A stretch of 21,777 nucleotides of DNA from an uncultured Caryophanales bacterium. Lineage in GTDB: Bacteria; Bacillota_I; Bacilli_A; RF39; UBA660. Position numbers and translations under genes: made by a program. Positions 1 through 7,193 of this stretch are shown one piece after another. The DNA is taken from assembly GCA_946414975.1 (NCBI GenBank), contig CAMKQS010000018.1, positions 1-21,777 on the forward strand. Direction: 5' to 3'. Positions within the stretch are counted from its first letter, which is position 1. Every line of letters starts with the position of its first letter. The notes beneath the pieces are model-generated. The model was not told the DNA's origin. It searched no databases and saw nothing but the letters and a program-made list of their open reading frames with translations.

Positions 1-446
1 TAAGTTTTACTTATTTATTTGATAGTTTAAATAGAAAAGCACAAAAAGAATTAATAAATAGATTAATATCCTCTATTGAAATAACTAGAGATGATAACTA
101 CAATATTGAGATTAAGAATATCAAATTTACTGAAGAATTTATCTCAAAAAGTACAAAAGATTATATTGATTATTTAAATGAACTATTAACTGATAATAAT
201 ATTGGTATAACTTATAAAGAGCAAATTAATAAAGATAAATTATTAGAATTAGAAAAAGATTATACCATTATGTCATTAGAAAAAATGGAAAATAATCAAT
301 ATTCTGAAGAAGAATTAAACAACTATTTTGACTTGATGAAAGAGCATTTCTATGTAGATGGAATTATAAACTGCCCATATATTGAAGGTAATAATATAGT
401 TGATACTTTAATTCTTATACCAAAAACCAAAATAATTTATGAATGA
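1..446 (+). CDS. Serine-type site-specific recombinase, C-terminal part (cut by window edge)
   Basis: The frame beginning at base 3 is open from the window edge to a TGA at 444-446, about 147 codons; the start lies outside. The first ~50 residues (SFTYLFDSLNRKAQKELINR, then an alternating Ile/Glu/Lys strand region) resemble the tail of large serine recombinases, where a short helix is followed by the 'I.SIEI.RD.NYNIEI..IKFT' strand segment. The catalytic domain is not in the window, so activity cannot be judged. A TnpV gene follows 15 bases downstream in the same direction, which fits a transposon or integrative element of the Tn4451 style whose recombinase excises and inserts the element. 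Family assignment rests on the tail pattern and the TnpV neighbour and is moderately sure. Confidence 0.6.
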   Translation, partial: SFTYLFDSLNRKAQKELINRLISSIEITRDDNYNIEIKNIKFTEEFISKSTKDYIDYLNELLTDNNIGITYKEQINKDKLLELEKDYTIMSLEKMENNQYSEEELNNYFDLMKEHFYVDGIINCPYIEGNNIVDTLILIPKTKIIYE

Positions 447-461
447 AAGGAATGATAATTT

Positions 462-818
462 ATGAAAATAAAATATACAAAACAAGGAGATTATTTATTA
501 CCAAATTTATATTTAGATAAAGACGATGATTGTGGAATAATTGGTAAATATGGAACACTAAGATTACACTTCATTGCACAAAATAAACAAGCACTTTATG
601 AGACACTTTTAATGACAAATAAACTTACTCATAATCTTCTTTTAGTCAGTGATTCTTGCGAGAGTTTATACAAAATACTAATGGATGATTATATTAAAAA
701 TGATGAAAGACTGTCTGAAAAAAGTAAAGAATTAAATCCATTAGAATGGACAAAGTTAATGAATAATTACAAAAATATGGCTGAAGAAATTGTCTTAAAT
801 GAATATGTTTTTATATAA
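462..818 (+). CDS. tnpV: TnpV family transposon-encoded protein
   Basis: A 118-residue protein with the typical TnpV layout: an N-terminal 'KIKYTKQGDYLLPNLYLD' block, then 'GIIGKYGTLRLHFIAQN' (around residues 25-41), a central Leu-rich helix, and a C-terminal 'NPLEWTKLMNNYKNMAEEIV' block (92-111) ending 'LNEYVFI'. Family length is about 115-125, so it looks complete. A GAAAGGAATGA ribosome site lies just before the ATG. TnpV proteins accompany serine recombinases in Tn4451/Tn4453-like mobilizable elements of Firmicutes; their biochemical role is not established. The gene sits directly downstream of a recombinase tail and is followed by a terminator, so it is probably the last gene of that element. 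Confidence 0.85.
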   Translation: MKIKYTKQGDYLLPNLYLDKDDDCGIIGKYGTLRLHFIAQNKQALYETLLMTNKLTHNLLLVSDSCESLYKILMDDYIKNDERLSEKSKELNPLEWTKLMNNYKNMAEEIVLNEYVFI

Positions 819-828
819 ATAATCATCA

Positions 829-875
829 AAAAAGAGGAAAAAATTATCAAAGTAATTTAATCCTCTTTTTATATT
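829..875 (+). terminator. Rho-independent terminator after tnpV
   Basis: Perfect 10-bp stem AAAAAGAGGA (829-838) with TCCTCTTTTT (861-870), plus an inner AAATTA/TAATTT stem (841-846 with 853-858), followed by ATATTTTT. It closes the recombinase-tnpV transcript. Confidence 0.8.
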
Positions 876-886
876 TTTAATAATAT

Positions 887-958
887 GGGAGTAAAACCAT
901 TGCCTAGCAAGCACTGAATTTATACTCCCGTATAAATTCTACTATGGGAATTCCCATA
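887..958. repeat. Cluster of palindromes at the edge of the recombinase/TnpV cassette
   Basis: Three inverted repeats lie within 72 bases: GGGAGTA (887-893) with TACTCCC (923-929); GAATTTATA (916-924) with TATAAATTC (931-939) around CTCCCG; and a perfect 16-bp palindrome TATGGGAATTCCCATA (943-958). The first two share bases and are mutually exclusive as hairpins. The location, just past the last gene of a serine-recombinase element and before an oppositely oriented operon, suits an element end or attachment site, but no matching partner site is visible in the window. Confidence 0.45.
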
Positions 959-967
959 CCCTTTATC

Positions 968-1570
968 TTAATTATCTTTTAAAACTTCTTCTATATCACT
1001 AATATTTTTAAATACAAAACTTTTCAATCCAAATTCATTAGCAGATTTAACATTTTCAATATTATCATCAAAGAAAACACATTCTTCTTTTTTTAAATTA
1101 TATCTATCAATTATTCGTTTGTAAATTTCTTTATTTGGTTTAATAAAATGTTCTTGATATGAGTAAACTCCACCATCAAAATCATCTAAAATATGTTTCA
1201 TATATTCATAACTTTCTAAATTTATATTAGATAAAAAATATATTTTATAACCTTTATCTTTAAGCAAATAAATATATTTCAATGTTTCTTCAATAATTGG
1301 ATATGTTTCACTATACAATTTTGGTTCAAGCATATATATTAATTCATCTTTATATTTTGGGTTATCATTAACTATATTTGAAATATGATTTTTTATAGTT
1401 TCATTACCAAGTAAACATTGATTAAACGTTGAACCAAAAGCAATTTTTCCAATATATCTTATTTCATCAAATGGTAGATTTAATTTATCCTTATATCTTT
1501 CATTTTGATATTTTTTTGCACCATCATCTGCAAGTATACCACCTATATCTAATATAATATTTTTAATCAT
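968..1570 (-). CDS. HAD-superfamily hydrolase
   Basis: A 200-residue haloacid-dehalogenase-fold hydrolase, probably a small-molecule phosphatase. Motif I is ILDIGGILAD with nucleophile Asp8, but the usual second Asp (DxD) is Gly10, as in YihX-type and some dehalogenase-like members. Motif II is YFLSNIN (Ser114), motif III Lys144 in 'IKPNKEIY', motif IV FFDDN (Asp168-Asp169). A helical cap occupies about residues 15-95. The substrate cannot be told. It starts 30 bases after the preceding gene with a strong GGAGGAGA site, so it is the third gene of an operon with the two upstream accessory genes, an unusual place for a housekeeping phosphatase. Confidence 0.85.
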   Translation of the reverse strand: MIKNIILDIGGILADDGAKKYQNERYKDKLNLPFDEIRYIGKIAFGSTFNQCLLGNETIKNHISNIVNDNPKYKDELIYMLEPKLYSETYPIIEETLKYIYLLKDKGYKIYFLSNINLESYEYMKHILDDFDGGVYSYQEHFIKPNKEIYKRIIDRYNLKKEECVFFDDNIENVKSANEFGLKSFVFKNISDIEEVLKDN

Positions 1571-1600
1571 AACTAATTCTCCTCCATGCTTTTTAATATT

Positions 1601-2401
1601 TTATTTTAATGATGAAATAAATGTAATTATTTCTGTAATAGCTGCAGTAAGTTCAATAGCTGTTGGAATCTTTAGTAATATTTTTTTTAAAGATTCTGTA
1701 ACAGCATTTATTACCCCTTTTTTAGGTTTTTCTTTCTTTATTTCCTCTTGTAGCCACTCAACATTATCTATTATTTCATCTTTTAGACTTACGTCGTCAA
1801 TGCTATCAATATTATCTTTAATCTCATTTACTAATTTATCAAAATGTGAGTAATTATTTTGAGTTGCATTTATTGTTGATTCATCTCTTGCTATATTGAC
1901 TTGACCACCATTATTAGTTATAAAAAAGTTAGTATTTTCATCTAAACCCATTTCTACACAAATCCTTTCATAATTCCCTTCTATTTCATTTATAAATGGT
2001 AAAATAAATTTATCATTAAATCCTTTTACTTTATCATTATATTGTTTTGAAGTTGAATACCCAAAAGTGTACCCTCTAAATGAAATATCATTATCTACAA
2101 TATATTTTAATATTTGATATGTGTAAGATACTTCTTGATTTTCATCAATAAAGCTTTCAAAAACATATTGACCATATCCATTCGAAACTTGTTTTATATC
2201 TTCTTCAATATTAAAAGTATCATTTTCAGACATACAAGATTCTATATATCTTTTTATATTTTCAGTATTATCAATAAATTTTATTAATCTTTTTAAATTT
2301 AAATCGAATGTATCATATTCACTAGTTAAAACTCGACTTGCAAGTGTTTTAAAATTTCTACATTCTTTCTTTATTTCTTTCTTATTATAACTATTATTCA
2401 T
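1601..2401 (-). CDS. Uncharacterised protein with a 'GGQVNIARDESTINATQNN' linker and hydrophobic C-terminus
   Basis: I do not recognise this 266-residue protein as a named family. Residues ~1-160 are mixed and soluble-looking. Around 162-184 comes 'ITNNGGQVNIARDESTINAT', a beta-type linker of the 'xQ(I/V)NIAxxxSTINAxQN' kind that, from memory, recurs in proteins of defence or NTPase neighbourhoods. It is followed by an acidic four-helix-like segment (~185-235) and a hydrophobic tail (ILLKIPTAIELTAAITEIIT) that could bury in a membrane or an oligomer. The start codon overlaps the end of the zinc-ribbon gene by eight bases, so the two are probably translationally coupled. The defence link is inference. 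Confidence 0.7.
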   Translation of the reverse strand: MNNSYNKKEIKKECRNFKTLASRVLTSEYDTFDLNLKRLIKFIDNTENIKRYIESCMSENDTFNIEEDIKQVSNGYGQYVFESFIDENQEVSYTYQILKYIVDNDISFRGYTFGYSTSKQYNDKVKGFNDKFILPFINEIEGNYERICVEMGLDENTNFFITNNGGQVNIARDESTINATQNNYSHFDKLVNEIKDNIDSIDDVSLKDEIIDNVEWLQEEIKKEKPKKGVINAVTESLKKILLKIPTAIELTAAITEIITFISSLK

Positions 2402-2837
2402 AATCTATACCCCCACATATTGGACAATAACTACCGCACATTTTCGATAAGGAAGTTATTTTAGCTGTTGATTTACAGCAGTCATATTGTTTTATTTCAA
2501 GCTTATCTGTTTTTACTTTTATGGAAGGAATAACATTTTTATTGGAATTGTTGGTGCATTTGAATTTAAGCAAACTATTTTTAGTCTGTTTTTCCATACC
2601 CTTGAAGAAATCATAAAGCATATCATTTATTTCATTTTCAGCTATTTTTAATCCTATCTCTATAGCTTCTTTAGGAACATATTTTTTCCCATTCAAACCA
2701 CAATAAGGACACCATATATTTATAACAGATTCATCATTAACATCACTAGCCAACATTTTAAAATATTCTCCACAAAGATGACATTGTAATAATACAAAAC
2801 CATCCTCATCACTTGGTATTGATATGCTCGTAGTCAT
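2394..2837 (-). CDS. Double zinc-ribbon protein
   Basis: A 147-residue protein with two Cys-rich knuckle pairs: CxxC at 19/22 with CxxC at 43/46 near the N-terminus, and C120-C121 with C138/C141 (CPIC) near the C-terminus, separated by a helical stretch ('EIGLKIAENEINDMLYDFF'). Each set suits one structural Zn ion. No catalytic motif is visible, so the likely role is nucleic-acid or protein binding. It is first in an operon with the 266-residue protein and the HAD hydrolase, preceded by TATGGAGGTTTAA and a recognisable promoter. The pairing suggests it serves the second gene as sensor or partner; that is inference. Confidence 0.75.
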   Translation of the reverse strand: MTTSISIPSDEDGFVLLQCHLCGEYFKMLASDVNDESVINIWCPYCGLNGKKYVPKEAIEIGLKIAENEINDMLYDFFKGMEKQTKNSLLKFKCTNNSNKNVIPSIKVKTDKLEIKQYDCCKSTAKITSLSKMCGSYCPICGGIDYE

Positions 2838-2869
2838 TTAAACCTCCATAAAAGAAATTAATCATTAAT

Positions 2870-2898
2870 ATTATACTATAAAACAGCAAAATTCTCCA
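2870..2898 (-). promoter_or_regulatory. Promoter of the zinc-ribbon operon
   Basis: On the minus strand a -10 TATAAT (2870-2875) is preceded, after a 17-bp spacer, by TGGAGA (2893-2898), a 4/6 match to TTGACA. Confidence 0.55.
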
Positions 2899-2997
2899 TA
2901 CTCCCATTGAAATTTAACAAGATTTCATATATAATATTTTCAGAAAGAGAGCGTTATGGTTCGTAAGCTGTTGCTTAACCGCTCCATAAGGAAATAC

Positions 2998-3020
2998 GCT
3001 CGAACTTTTCGAGCTTTTTT
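2998..3020 (+). terminator. Terminator-like hairpin 1 in the mob leader
   Basis: GCTCGAA (2998-3004), loop CTT, TTCGAGC (3008-3014), then six T. It is identical in the second repeat copy. Confidence 0.7.
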
Positions 3021-3025
3021 ATTAC

Positions 3026-3055
3026 AACTAACTCAGGTTTGGGTTAGTTTTTTTA
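3026..3055 (+). terminator. Terminator-like hairpin 2 in the mob leader
   Basis: AACTAACTC (3026-3034) pairs with GGGTTAGTT (3041-3049, one T-G wobble), loop AGGTTT, then a T run. Two terminators in tandem would shield mob from read-through, or form part of the oriT structure. Confidence 0.65.
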
Positions 3056-3126
3056 TGTATAAAACCCACGTGTCAGACTTGGAAGAATACAAAGACTATC
3101 CTACTTTATAAAGAAAGGATGGAACT

Positions 3127-4653
3127 ATGGTAAATATTATTAAGGAAGAACTATCATTAGAAGAATCGTTAAGAAAGAAAATTGAGTTTATTTGTGATTT
3201 TACTAATAATAAACCTACTATTATAAATGGTAGTATTAGAAAAATTGATAAGACTAATTTAACTTATATTGAACCACATAGAATAATAATTAATAATACT
3301 ACATTACTTGCTTTCAACTATTCTAATGAAATATTTATTGAGAACTTATCAAATAAGATTAAATTATCTGAACTAGAAGATTATTTAAAAACTAACAAAG
3401 GTTCAAATGATATTGTTAAAGATGTAAAAGATTTATATTTAGATTTATTTGATGAAGCAAGACTAGAATATAATAATAAGCAAACTATGGATGATAGAAA
3501 GATAGATAATTGCTTTAATAAGATTGCAAATGATACAAAACATGATCTTGCTTGTGAGATAGTTATTGAACTTGGAAATATGGAATATTGGGATGAAAAA
3601 AGTTTAGAATACAAATATCAAATGACACAAGTGTTTGAGCAACAATTAGAAGATATACAAGAAATTGTTCCAGACTTTTATATAGCAAATGCTACCATAC
3701 ATTTTGATGAACACTCTCCTCATATGCATATAGTCGGAGTTCCAGTAAAAGAAAATTGTAAAACAGGTTTATCAAGACAAGTTGGAAAAACATCTATCTT
3801 CACAAAAGATTCATTAGTAATTATTCAAGATAAAATGAGAGATAGATGTATCAACGAATTTAATATTGCATATGGTATGGATTCAAAGTTAAAAGAAAAA
3901 CAAAAAGGTAAAAATCGAGATATTACATCATATGAAAGAAAACTTTTTAATGAAAGAGTTAAAGGTCTTAAACAAGAAATATCTAATCTTCAAGATGAAG
4001 TATCTGATTTAGAAGATAACAACCAAAATATTAATAAACAAATAACTAAACTTAATAAAGATAAAATTGATATAGTTGATGAAATTGATAAAAAGAAAAA
4101 ACTTAATAATAAAATTGTTTTGAAATCTAAAAATAAAATGCAAGATGAAATTAATAAACTAACTGAAGAAAACATTCATTTAAAGTTTGAAAATAAGCAA
4201 TATAAAGAAAAGTATGAAGAATTAGAAGAAAAAACTAATTATTTAGTTAATCATTTAAATAAAGTGTTTGAAAAACTTCCTGAATTTATTCAAAAAATAG
4301 TTGAGAAATTATTTAATAATAAAGTATTAAGTTTATTCTCATTCAAACATGATTATGATTCTGAAGAACGAAAAGCAAATCAAGAATATATAAGAAAGCA
4401 AAATATATTTAATAAAAGAGAGATAGAAAAAGCAACTAAACATTTAAATGATGAAATGGATGAAGCTGCTGAAGAATTTTATACAACTAAAAAAAAACAA
4501 AGAAAAAGACGATGGCTTATCATTATAAGTCATCGTTTTTACTACATTATATTTTACCTTCATTTCCGTTTAAAACATATTCAACATTCATTGCATCTTT
4601 ATATTTCCATTTTAATATTAATCTATAACCATCAAAATTCCATACTGTCATAA
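3127..4653 (+). CDS. mob: MobV/Pre-type plasmid recombination relaxase (3' end frameshifted)
   Basis: A Pre/Mob relaxase that would nick oriT and start transfer, or recombine RSA sites. The metal-binding core is 'ATIHFDEHSPHMHIVGVPV' (His192, Glu195, His199, His201), and 'YNNKQTMDDRKID' (115-127) matches the conserved block before it. The first ~110 residues differ from classical pMV158 MobM. Residues ~265-380 form a long coiled coil. AAAGGATGG precedes the ATG. As read the frame is 508 codons, but from an A9 run at 4489-4497 it continues through a terminator and antisense into the next gene. Removing one A gives a tail '..KEKDDGLSL' with TAA at 4526-4528, directly in the terminator stem, about 466 residues. 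So the real gene probably ends there: mutation, sequencing error or slippage. Confidence 0.85.
   Translation: MVNIIKEELSLEESLRKKIEFICDFTNNKPTIINGSIRKIDKTNLTYIEPHRIIINNTTLLAFNYSNEIFIENLSNKIKLSELEDYLKTNKGSNDIVKDVKDLYLDLFDEARLEYNNKQTMDDRKIDNCFNKIANDTKHDLACEIVIELGNMEYWDEKSLEYKYQMTQVFEQQLEDIQEIVPDFYIANATIHFDEHSPHMHIVGVPVKENCKTGLSRQVGKTSIFTKDSLVIIQDKMRDRCINEFNIAYGMDSKLKEKQKGKNRDITSYERKLFNERVKGLKQEISNLQDEVSDLEDNNQNINKQITKLNKDKIDIVDEIDKKKKLNNKIVLKSKNKMQDEINKLTEENIHLKFENKQYKEKYEELEEKTNYLVNHLNKVFEKLPEFIQKIVEKLFNNKVLSLFSFKHDYDSEERKANQEYIRKQNIFNKREIEKATKHLNDEMDEAAEEFYTTKKKQRKRRWLIIISHRFYYIIFYLHFRLKHIQHSLHLYISILILIYNHQNSILS
4505..4540. terminator. Bidirectional terminator between mob and the lipoprotein gene
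   Basis: GATGGCTTA (4511-4519) pairs with TAAGTCATC (4526-4534, one G-T wobble), loop TCATTA; the flanking A-rich and T-rich arms extend the stem to about 15 bp (4505-4540). Poly-T on the plus strand and poly-T on the minus strand suit both convergent genes. Confidence 0.8.
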
Positions 4654-5527
4654 TATCTAAATGATTATATCTCATTGCATCATTCCATTTAGTTTCATCG
4701 TCTTTGTATGTGTTATCTGTCCAATTAAATTTTTCACTTGATGGATTCCCGTATTTCTTTACTAGAACATCTTTTACATCTTTATATAAACTATATGGGT
4801 TTGAATAGTCTTCTTCAAATTCAATAAAATATGCAACTAGCTTATCATTTGATAATAAATAAGTATATTCATCAACATATGATGATTTATAAGGACTAGT
4901 ATATAGTGGATGTGTCCATGATAATTCTTTACTAAAGTTAGGCGCACTATCAATTTTTCCTGTACCATATTTTTCTATCAATTCAACCGATGAAATATTC
5001 CATCTTAAATCTTCTGGCATATATAAACTAAAATATTGTTTATAATCTTCCCATTCATCTAAATTATATTTATATTTAAAAATAGTATTATTTTCTGTTG
5101 AATTACCTGTTATTCCATAATTACCACTTATCTTACAATTTAAATTTTTATTTTCAACATTACAAGTATAAGCATAAGATTCATCTTTAAATTTAATGTT
5201 TAACTTATTATCTTCAAATTTACAAGTTCCATCATAATCACGTTTATAAGCACTACCTTGACTAGAATTAAATTGATTTTCAGTTTTACAATCACCATTA
5301 TTAATAACTAAATAACCTTTAGCTACAAATGAATATGATCCATTATCTCCTGAAATATCAAAATAATAACTTCCATCATAGTCTCTATTATCATATTTTT
5401 GGACTTTAGGTTCATTTGTTGGTTTACTAGTGTTATTTTGTGATGCATTTGATTTACTATTTCCACAACCACATAAGCCAAATAAAATAGCTAAACATAA
5501 AACGATATTCAAACAATTCTTTTTCAT
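4547..5527 (-). CDS. Lipoprotein of unknown function
   Basis: A secreted, lipid-anchored protein of about 326 residues. The reading frame extends upstream to a GTG at 5539, but the ATG at 5527 gives the classic signal start MKKNCLNIVLCLAILFGL followed by lipobox LCGC, so that start is chosen. An Asn/Ser/Lys-rich spacer of ~25 residues follows the lipid Cys. Next come two similar short beta modules with Cys residues ('YDGSYYFDISGDNGSYSF' and 'YDGTCKFEDNKLNIKF'), then a larger alpha/beta region (~150-326) rich in Tyr and Trp. No family recognised. It is cargo between the relaxase and the HEPN gene; surface exclusion or adhesion would be a guess. Confidence 0.8.
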   Translation of the reverse strand: MKKNCLNIVLCLAILFGLCGCGNSKSNASQNNTSKPTNEPKVQKYDNRDYDGSYYFDISGDNGSYSFVAKGYLVINNGDCKTENQFNSSQGSAYKRDYDGTCKFEDNKLNIKFKDESYAYTCNVENKNLNCKISGNYGITGNSTENNTIFKYKYNLDEWEDYKQYFSLYMPEDLRWNISSVELIEKYGTGKIDSAPNFSKELSWTHPLYTSPYKSSYVDEYTYLLSNDKLVAYFIEFEEDYSNPYSLYKDVKDVLVKKYGNPSSEKFNWTDNTYKDDETKWNDAMRYNHLDIMTVWNFDGYRLILKWKYKDAMNVEYVLNGNEGKI

Positions 5528-5677
5528 ATTACATCTCACTTTCTAATTAATAATATTATATCACATTTTTTAAAATATAAAAATATGATGCAAAAAAACA
5601 ATAGTAAATTTAAAAATATAGCAAATTAGTATTTTTGAAATAATGAAACTTACAGCATTACACATATTTAATGTATT

Positions 5678-5713
5678 TTTTGTAAATCTATTATTCATGA
5701 TATAATTAATTTA
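5678..5713 (+). promoter_or_regulatory. Extended -10 promoter of the HEPN gene (transcript nearly leaderless)
   Basis: TGATATAAT (5698-5706) is an extended -10; a weak -35 TTTTGT lies 17 bp upstream (5678-5683). The expected transcript start, about 5713, is only ~5 bases before the ATG at 5718, and no Shine-Dalgarno sequence is present. Confidence 0.65.
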
Positions 5714-5717
5714 GTTG

Positions 5718-6728
5718 ATGAGTATTATGAATGATATTATTATTAAAAAAATCAGTACTAATATGATAGATTATATTGAAATAGATGGAAATTTAAATAT
5801 AGAACTTAAAAAAATGAATTTTGAATTATTACCAAAAGATTATAATATACTATTCACAACTGATCCTAGAATTACAGCTTCAAATATAGATTTTTATGTA
5901 ATTGACGAAAATGATAAAGAATATTCTTGCATTGGAAGTGTAGCAGGATTAACTTTTGGTCAAACAATTAAAGTAAAAGTTGTAACTATAAACTTAATAT
6001 TTGAAAATTTAATTCATAATAACGAAAATTTAAAAACAAACTATATAGAACTAGAAACTTCATATCCAAGACATTATAAATATTGTTGTTATATAAAAGA
6101 CTTTAAAATAAAGTATAATAAGAATAAAACTATATTTATCAAAAAAGAATATACCGATGAATTATTCAAAATAAAAATTTCAATAGAAAGTAAAATTGAA
6201 ACAAAAAGAGAAAAACTAGATGATTTATTATATTCAATATTAGAAATTATTTATTTGCTATTTGGCTGTATTCCTAAATTAGAAAAATACACATTTAAAT
6301 TTGATAATAAAGATATTATTACTCATTTTAATCTAGCAGATAAATATTTTCAAAATACAAAATCTGGATCAAACGATGACTGTTTATCAATAATTGACGA
6401 AACAATTTTAACAAAAGATTTAATAAAAACATTTATTAAATTTAGAAAAGATACTTCAATATTGTATGATATGTTTATGATTAATCAAAATGGTATGAAT
6501 TATATTGAAATAACAAATAGTATGTTAGTGCAACTTATTGAAGGAACATATAAATCAATTACAGGTCTAGATAAAAAACTTTGGTATATATTAGATTTTT
6601 ATTTTATAAAAAATTCATCGACTAACATGTTATTAAATAAAAAAGATTTAAAAGTGCTAAAGATAGTTTTAATATCCCAATATTCTTATATAAAGCAAAA
6701 GAACATAGAAATTATTTGTCTCATTTGA
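5718..6728 (+). CDS. ApeA-like HEPN protein, N-terminal portion before a frameshift
   Basis: This frame encodes ~336 residues. The frame also has a TTG at 5715; ATG 5718 or 5727 are likelier starts. Residues ~1-150 form a beta-rich domain like the N-terminal domain of ApeA-type proteins, and ~160-310 are helical, leading into a HEPN fold ('NSMLVQLIEGTYKSITG'). After 'KKDLKVLK' (about 6640-6662) the frame drifts into unrelated residues and stops at 6728. Adding one A in CTAAAG (6657-6662) joins it to the downstream frame holding the HEPN catalytic motif, giving ~397 residues. HEPN domains of this class are ribonucleases in abortive-infection systems. As read the gene lacks its active site and is probably dead, unless the missing base is a sequencing error. 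Confidence 0.7.
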   Translation: MSIMNDIIIKKISTNMIDYIEIDGNLNIELKKMNFELLPKDYNILFTTDPRITASNIDFYVIDENDKEYSCIGSVAGLTFGQTIKVKVVTINLIFENLIHNNENLKTNYIELETSYPRHYKYCCYIKDFKIKYNKNKTIFIKKEYTDELFKIKISIESKIETKREKLDDLLYSILEIIYLLFGCIPKLEKYTFKFDNKDIITHFNLADKYFQNTKSGSNDDCLSIIDETILTKDLIKTFIKFRKDTSILYDMFMINQNGMNYIEITNSMLVQLIEGTYKSITGLDKKLWYILDFYFIKNSSTNMLLNKKDLKVLKIVLISQYSYIKQKNIEIICLI

Positions 6729-6910
6729 ATATGAATGAAAATAAAAAAGTATTTAACGGATTAGAAAACAATTATGCTAAATTTAAACTTGTATTATGTT
6801 TAAGATTAATATATATGGAACACTTAGGAATTATACCTGACAATCAAATGTTAAATAGTATTATTAAATATATTGATAATTGGGGAGTTAAACATAAAAT
6901 TAAAATTTAA
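6641..6910 (+). pseudogene. Displaced HEPN C-terminal fragment with RxxxxH motif
   Basis: In this frame, open from 6641, the sequence 'DSFNIPIFLYKAKEHRNYLS' followed by His encodes Arg-Asn-Tyr-Leu-Ser-His, the RxxxxH ribonuclease motif of HEPN domains (Arg codon 6707-6709). It continues to 'LCLRLIYMEHLGIIPD', a typical closing helix, and ends with TAA at 6910. The only start-like codon, TTG 6716, falls inside the motif, so the fragment cannot be an independent gene. It is the missing end of the preceding reading frame. Confidence 0.7.
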
Positions 6911-7011
6911 CTAAATAATCTTTATTATTTACATAATTTATGGCATTATTATTTTAGTGATTAGTTACTTATCAACTTTTACTATTAGGAGTTTCGAATA
7001 ACCTTTGTTAT

Positions 7012-7118
7012 CGCTCCATAAGGAAATACGCTCGAACTTTTCGAGCTTTTTTAATACAACTAACTCAGGTTTGGGTTAGTTTTTTTATGTATAGAACTCC
7101 ACGTGTCAGGCTTGGAAG
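7012..7118 (+). repeat. Direct repeat, copy 2, of the mob leader/oriT candidate
   Basis: About 96% identical to 2980-3085. Both terminator-like hairpins are preserved (about 7030-7052 and 7058-7086), as is the CACGTGTCAGGCTTGGAAG end. No relaxase gene follows. Confidence 0.8.
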
Positions 7119-7159
7119 TCATACAAGTACTAGAATTTATATGTGAGTTTTGCCATATC

Positions 7160-7193
7160 AAATCTACTATTATAAATGGTAATATTAGAAAAA
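7160..7193 (+). pseudogene. Relic of a second mob gene
   Basis: 34 bases match 3211-3244 inside the relaxase gene with two substitutions ('AAATCTACTATTATAAATGG' start). The distance from the repeat is 84 bases shorter than in copy 1, so the start codon and N-terminal codons are deleted. What remains is too short to code. Confidence 0.65.

Larger units (their letters stand above)
2980..3085 (+). repeat. 106-bp direct repeat, copy 1: mob leader and candidate oriT
   Basis: Positions 2980-3085 recur at 7012-7118 with three substitutions and one inserted base. The repeat holds two intrinsic-terminator-like hairpins and ends in CACGTGTCAGACTTGGAAG, 41 bases before the relaxase start. MobV/Pre proteins act at a hairpin-rich oriT/RSA site just upstream of their own gene, so this is the best candidate for the transfer origin. 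The nick site cannot be assigned from sequence alone. Confidence 0.7.

Noticed and set aside
4541..4653. Ile/His/Tyr-rich tail of the relaxase as a real membrane domain
   Set aside because: It is antisense to the lipoprotein gene and follows a terminator; a one-base shift gives a proper stop before it.
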